NCBI GenBank assembly: GCA_000433635.1
Contig: HF997878.1
Location: 1 to 17,264, forward strand
Direction of reading: 5' to 3'
Source of the DNA: Ruminococcus sp. CAG:254
GTDB taxonomy: Bacteria; Bacillota; Clostridia; Oscillospirales; Ruminococcaceae
Length of the DNA stretch: 17,264 nucleotides
Below are positions 14,123 through 17,264 of this stretch, piece by piece; the first letter of the stretch is position 1; each line of letters starts with the position of its first letter. The position numbers were made by a program, and so were the translations under genes. The notes under the pieces were generated by a model. It saw only the letters and a list, made by a program, of their open reading frames with translations. It was not told the origin of the DNA and ran no database searches.

Positions 14123-14971
14123 ATGAAAAATGTAAAGGAAAACATTATGCGGTTTGTGTTTATTTTGGCTGCATGTGTTTCCATTGCTGCTGTTGCACTG
14201 ATTTGCATCTTTTTGTTTGCAAACGGGATTCCGGCAATTGCAAAAATCGGCCCATTGAAATTTTTGGGCGGAACGACTTGGAATCCGAATCAAGAAATTT
14301 TCGGGATTTTCCCGATGATTGTCGGCAGTATTTACGCTACCGCAATTGCGATGATTGTCGGCGTACCGATTGGGCTGCTGACCTCTGTTTTTCTGGCAAG
14401 ATTCTGTCCGGAAAAGCTGTATAAAGTCTTGAAGCCAGCGGTTTCCCTGCTGGCAGGGATTCCTTCTATTGTGTATGGGTTCTTTGGCTTGGTGGTGATG
14501 GTGCCCATTATGCAGAATTTAACAGGTGTTTCCGGTAAGAATGTGCTGACTGCCGGAATCCTGCTGGGCTTTATGATTCTGCCAACCATCATTGAAGTTT
14601 CCGAAGCACAGATTCGGGCAGTCCCGAACAGCTATTATGAAGGCTCGCTGGCATTGGGTGCAACGCATGAACGAAGCGTTTATTTTGCGATGCTGCCAGC
14701 AGCAAAATCCGGCATTATGGCAGGGGTCATTTTAGGTATCGGCCGTGCGATTGGGGAAACTATGGCAGTCGTTATGATTGCCGGAAATCAGGCAGTATTG
14801 CCAAAGAGTTTGGTGTCCGGTGTCCGGACGATGACCGCAAATATTGTTCTGGAAATGGGCTATGCAACCGACTTGCATCGGGAAGCCTTGATTGCAACCG
14901 GCGTGGTATTGTTTGTGTTCATTCTGATCATCAATGTTTGCTTCTCATTGGTAAAGAAAGGAAGGGATTGA
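14123..14971 (+). CDS. pstC: Phosphate ABC transporter permease PstC
   Basis: PstC is one of the two membrane subunits of the phosphate importer. The 282-residue protein has about six membrane segments (near 9-33, 62-84, 104-130, 141-157, 198-220 and 256-276). The EAA loop that contacts the ATPase is at about 173-200 (EGSLALGATHERS followed by AAKSGI), and GIGRAIGETMAV is the characteristic PstC/PstA stretch. AGGAGG (14108-14113) directly follows the intercistronic hairpin. It is separated from pstA by one base. Confidence 0.96.
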   Translation: MKNVKENIMRFVFILAACVSIAAVALICIFLFANGIPAIAKIGPLKFLGGTTWNPNQEIFGIFPMIVGSIYATAIAMIVGVPIGLLTSVFLARFCPEKLYKVLKPAVSLLAGIPSIVYGFFGLVVMVPIMQNLTGVSGKNVLTAGILLGFMILPTIIEVSEAQIRAVPNSYYEGSLALGATHERSVYFAMLPAAKSGIMAGVILGIGRAIGETMAVVMIAGNQAVLPKSLVSGVRTMTANIVLEMGYATDLHREALIATGVVLFVFILIINVCFSLVKKGRD

Positions 14972-14972
14972 C

Positions 14973-15851
14973 ATGGCAGCTCCAAAAGTGGGAATCAATC
15001 AGCGTTCCTTTCGACAGAAACTGGCGGAATATCGACACCAGCCGTTATCCTTATTTCTGCTGATTGCAACATTACTGGCAGCAGCAATAACCGTTTTTAT
15101 TCTGTTTAGTTTGATTCTCTACATTTTAGTGAAAGGCATTCCGGCAATCCGTCCGGAGATGTTCGCATGGAAGTATACTACTTCTAATAATTCCATGATG
15201 CCTTCCATTATTAACACGTTGGAAATGGTGGTATTGACCTTGATTATGGCAGTGCCAGTGGGTGTCTGTTCTGCAATCTACCTTGTGGAATATGCAAAAC
15301 GAGGCAACAAGCTGGTAAAAGTGGTGCGGATGACCACGGAAACTTTGCAGGGGATTCCGTCCATTGTCTTTGGTTTGTTTGGTTACCTGATGTTTGTCGT
15401 TGCCTGTCACTTTGGGTATTCGCTGTTGGGCGGTGCAATTACATTGGCGTTGATGGTGCTGCCGCTAATTATGCGGACAACGGAAGAAGCATTGATGAGT
15501 GTTCCGGATTCGTTCCGAGAGGGCAGCTTCGGTTTGGGAGCAGGCAGACTGCGGACAGTATTCAAGATTATCGTACCGAGTGCAATGCCGGGGATTCTGT
15601 CCGGTGTCATTCTGGCAATCGGTCGAATTGTCGGTGAAACAGCAGCTTTGATGTATACCGCCGGAACAGCAACGAGTGTTTGTGTCAGTCCGATGGGAAC
15701 GTGCCGAACATTGGCGGTGCATATGTATCAGCTGCTCTGTGAAGGGCGAGAAATGAATGCTGCTTATGCAACGGCAGTTGTATTGCTGGTGATGGTTATC
15801 TTAATCAACCTGCTGTCCAGTGCGATTGCAAAGAAACTGACCAAGAAATAA
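14973..15851 (+). CDS. pstA: Phosphate ABC transporter permease PstA
   Basis: PstA is the second membrane subunit and pairs with PstC. The 292-residue protein has a basic cytosolic N-terminus, then about six membrane segments. The EAA loop is at about 182-207 (REGSFGLGAGRLRT followed by AMPGI), and AIGRIVGETAALMYTAG is the conserved segment after it. AAGGAAGGG near the end of pstC is the ribosome binding site, so translation is coupled to pstC. Longer and with more conserved glycine after the EAA loop than PstC, which supports the A assignment; order pstC-pstA-pstB is standard. Confidence 0.95.
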   Translation: MAAPKVGINQRSFRQKLAEYRHQPLSLFLLIATLLAAAITVFILFSLILYILVKGIPAIRPEMFAWKYTTSNNSMMPSIINTLEMVVLTLIMAVPVGVCSAIYLVEYAKRGNKLVKVVRMTTETLQGIPSIVFGLFGYLMFVVACHFGYSLLGGAITLALMVLPLIMRTTEEALMSVPDSFREGSFGLGAGRLRTVFKIIVPSAMPGILSGVILAIGRIVGETAALMYTAGTATSVCVSPMGTCRTLAVHMYQLLCEGREMNAAYATAVVLLVMVILINLLSSAIAKKLTKK

Positions 15852-15870
15852 GAGAGGTCGAGAAAAAGCT

Positions 15871-16623
15871 ATGGAAAATAAATTTACAATCAAAGACATG
15901 AATCTGTATTATGGCAGCTTTCATGCATTAAAGGGCGTAAACTTAAACCTGCCAGCCAATGAAGTGACGGCGTTTATTGGACCATCCGGTTGCGGCAAGT
16001 CCACCCTGTTGCGTTCCCTGAACCGAATGAATGATTTGGTGGAGGGCTGTAAGATTACAGGGGATATTCGTCTGGACAACGAAGATATTTATGGTTCGAT
16101 GGACATCAACCTGCTGCGGAAACGGGTCGGTATGGTGTTCCAGAAGGCAAACCCTTTTCCGATGAGTATTTATGATAACATTGCCTATGGTCCTCGAACG
16201 CATGGCATTCGGTCAAAAAGCAAGCTGAATGAAATCGTAGAAAAATCTCTGCGGGATGCAGCCATCTGGGATGAAGTGAAAGACCGGCTGAATAAATCTG
16301 CATTGGGTATGTCCGGTGGACAGCAGCAGCGGCTTTGCATCGCCAGAGCGTTGGCAGTACAGCCGGAAGTCTTGCTGATGGACGAACCAACCTCCGCACT
16401 CGACCCAATTTCTACTTCTAAGATTGAAGACCTTGTAATTGAGCTGAAAAAGGAGTATACTGTTATTATCGTCACACATAATATGCAGCAGGCAACCCGT
16501 GTATCAGATAAGACCGCATTTTTTCTGTTGGGAGAAGTCGTAGAATTCAATGAAACAGAAAAATTGTTCTCCAATCCAAACGATAAGCGAACAGAGGACT
16601 ACATTACAGGGAGGTTCGGTTAA
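15871..16623 (+). CDS. pstB: Phosphate ABC transporter ATP-binding protein PstB
   Basis: PstB is the ATPase that drives phosphate import through PstC/PstA from the cytosolic side. The 250-residue protein has Walker A GPSGCGKST (37-45), the Q-loop glutamine in VFQKANPFP (Q91), signature MSGGQQQR (147-154), Walker B LLMDEP (168-173) with catalytic Glu172, and the H-loop in VTHNMQQA. The KANPFPMSIYDNIAYGPR stretch is specific for PstB. The start follows pstA by 19 bases with a modest AGAGG. Its 3' end contains the ribosome binding site of phoU. Confidence 0.98.
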   Translation: MENKFTIKDMNLYYGSFHALKGVNLNLPANEVTAFIGPSGCGKSTLLRSLNRMNDLVEGCKITGDIRLDNEDIYGSMDINLLRKRVGMVFQKANPFPMSIYDNIAYGPRTHGIRSKSKLNEIVEKSLRDAAIWDEVKDRLNKSALGMSGGQQQRLCIARALAVQPEVLLMDEPTSALDPISTSKIEDLVIELKKEYTVIIVTHNMQQATRVSDKTAFFLLGEVVEFNETEKLFSNPNDKRTEDYITGRFG

Positions 16624-16624
16624 A

Positions 16625-17264
16625 ATGAGAGAACTGTATACCCAGCAGCTGGAAACGATGAAAACCCGTTTGATTCAGATGGGTGCAATGTGTGAAGATG
16701 CCATTTCTTGTTCCGTAAAGGGCATGCTGCACGGCGATGCAGAATTGCTGAAAAAGGTAGAGTCCACAGAAATGGACATCAACCAGATGGAACGGGAGAT
16801 TGAACGGCTTTGTATGCGATTGCTTTTGATGCAGCAGCCCGTTGCCAGTGATTTGCGGTCGGTTTCTTCTGCTCTGAAGATTATTTCAGACTTGGAACGC
16901 ATTGGCGACCAGGCATATGACATTGCCGAAATTGCAAAGTATTTGAAATATTCCGAATTTGCAGGAAAAGTGCATATTCAAGATATGGCAGCCGCAGCGG
17001 TTCACATGGTGACAGACAGCGTAGAAGCATTTGTACAGCGTGATTTAGAACTGGCTCAGAAAGTCTTGAAAGAAGATGACACCGTAGACCAGCTGTTTAA
17101 TAAAGTGCGGGCAGACTTGATTCACATCATTCAGGAAAAGCAAGAGGATGATGTAGAAATGGTGCTGGATCTGCTGATGATTGCGAAATATCTGGAACGC
17201 ATCGGTGACCATGCCGAAAATGTTGCAGAATGGGTGGTTTATCTGCTGACGGGCGAACACGTCT
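16625..17264 (+). CDS. phoU: Phosphate signalling protein PhoU (3' truncated)
   Basis: The frame from ATG 16625 stays open to the window end, giving 213 codons, nearly the whole of a usual 215-220 residue PhoU. It begins one base after the pstB stop; AGGGAGG (16608-16614) inside pstB is the ribosome binding site. PhoU is an all-alpha protein of two similar three-helix halves. Each half shows its metal-binding motif: SDLERIGDQAYDIAE in the first and KYLERIGDHAENVAEW in the second. PhoU links the Pst transporter to the PhoR sensor kinase and lowers Pho signalling when phosphate is plentiful. The stop codon lies outside the window. Confidence 0.95.
   Translation, partial: MRELYTQQLETMKTRLIQMGAMCEDAISCSVKGMLHGDAELLKKVESTEMDINQMEREIERLCMRLLLMQQPVASDLRSVSSALKIISDLERIGDQAYDIAEIAKYLKYSEFAGKVHIQDMAAAAVHMVTDSVEAFVQRDLELAQKVLKEDDTVDQLFNKVRADLIHIIQEKQEDDVEMVLDLLMIAKYLERIGDHAENVAEWVVYLLTGEHV

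Overview
The window looks like the chromosome of a Gram-positive, fibre-degrading gut or rumen anaerobe, most likely Ruminococcus or a close relative. The reasons are two dockerin-tagged proteins with long threonine-rich linkers, a CelK-like family 9 glycoside hydrolase, strong AGGAGG ribosome binding sites, a SAM-I riboswitch in front of metK, intrinsic terminators with U tails, and typical Firmicutes gene neighbours. Genus placement is inference from these traits. I see no insertion sequence, prophage, CRISPR array, tRNA or rRNA.

Bases 1-4160 are a cellulosome region. The 3' end of one dockerin protein is followed by a complete 1029-residue secreted cellulase (CBM4-like, Ig-like, GH9, Thr linker, dockerin) with its own promoter and a structured leader. 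Bases 4197-5668 hold metK under a consensus promoter and a SAM-I (S-box) riboswitch ending in an intrinsic terminator. A convergent lipoprotein gene of the GHL10/DUF187 (YngK-like) family follows on the minus strand.

Bases 7110-10182 are a plus-strand operon: fhs (formate-THF ligase), a small DUF6440 protein, tsaE and tsaB (t6A tRNA modification), with overlaps between the last three genes. A second unit (10239-11476) holds rpiB and upp and ends in a strong terminator. It is followed by a YwaF/TMEM164-like membrane protein, and a shared bidirectional terminator separates that from a convergent nitroreductase gene.

Bases 13018-17264 are the phosphate-uptake operon pstS-pstC-pstA-pstB-phoU, with phoU cut by the window edge. 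It is preceded by TTAACA-type direct repeats that resemble PhoP boxes and a promoter with a poor -35, as expected for phosphate-starvation induction. A hairpin separates pstS from the permease genes.

The most striking observation is that PstS is circularly permuted. The segment that is C-terminal in ordinary PstS proteins (from the SREDGSGTR motif to the GQAIVE helix) comes directly after the lipobox, and the usual N-terminal segment (from GSSSVTP to the xxEWSxV end) follows it. Both halves and their phosphate-binding motifs are intact, in one uninterrupted frame. I cannot tell from the sequence alone whether this has been described before.
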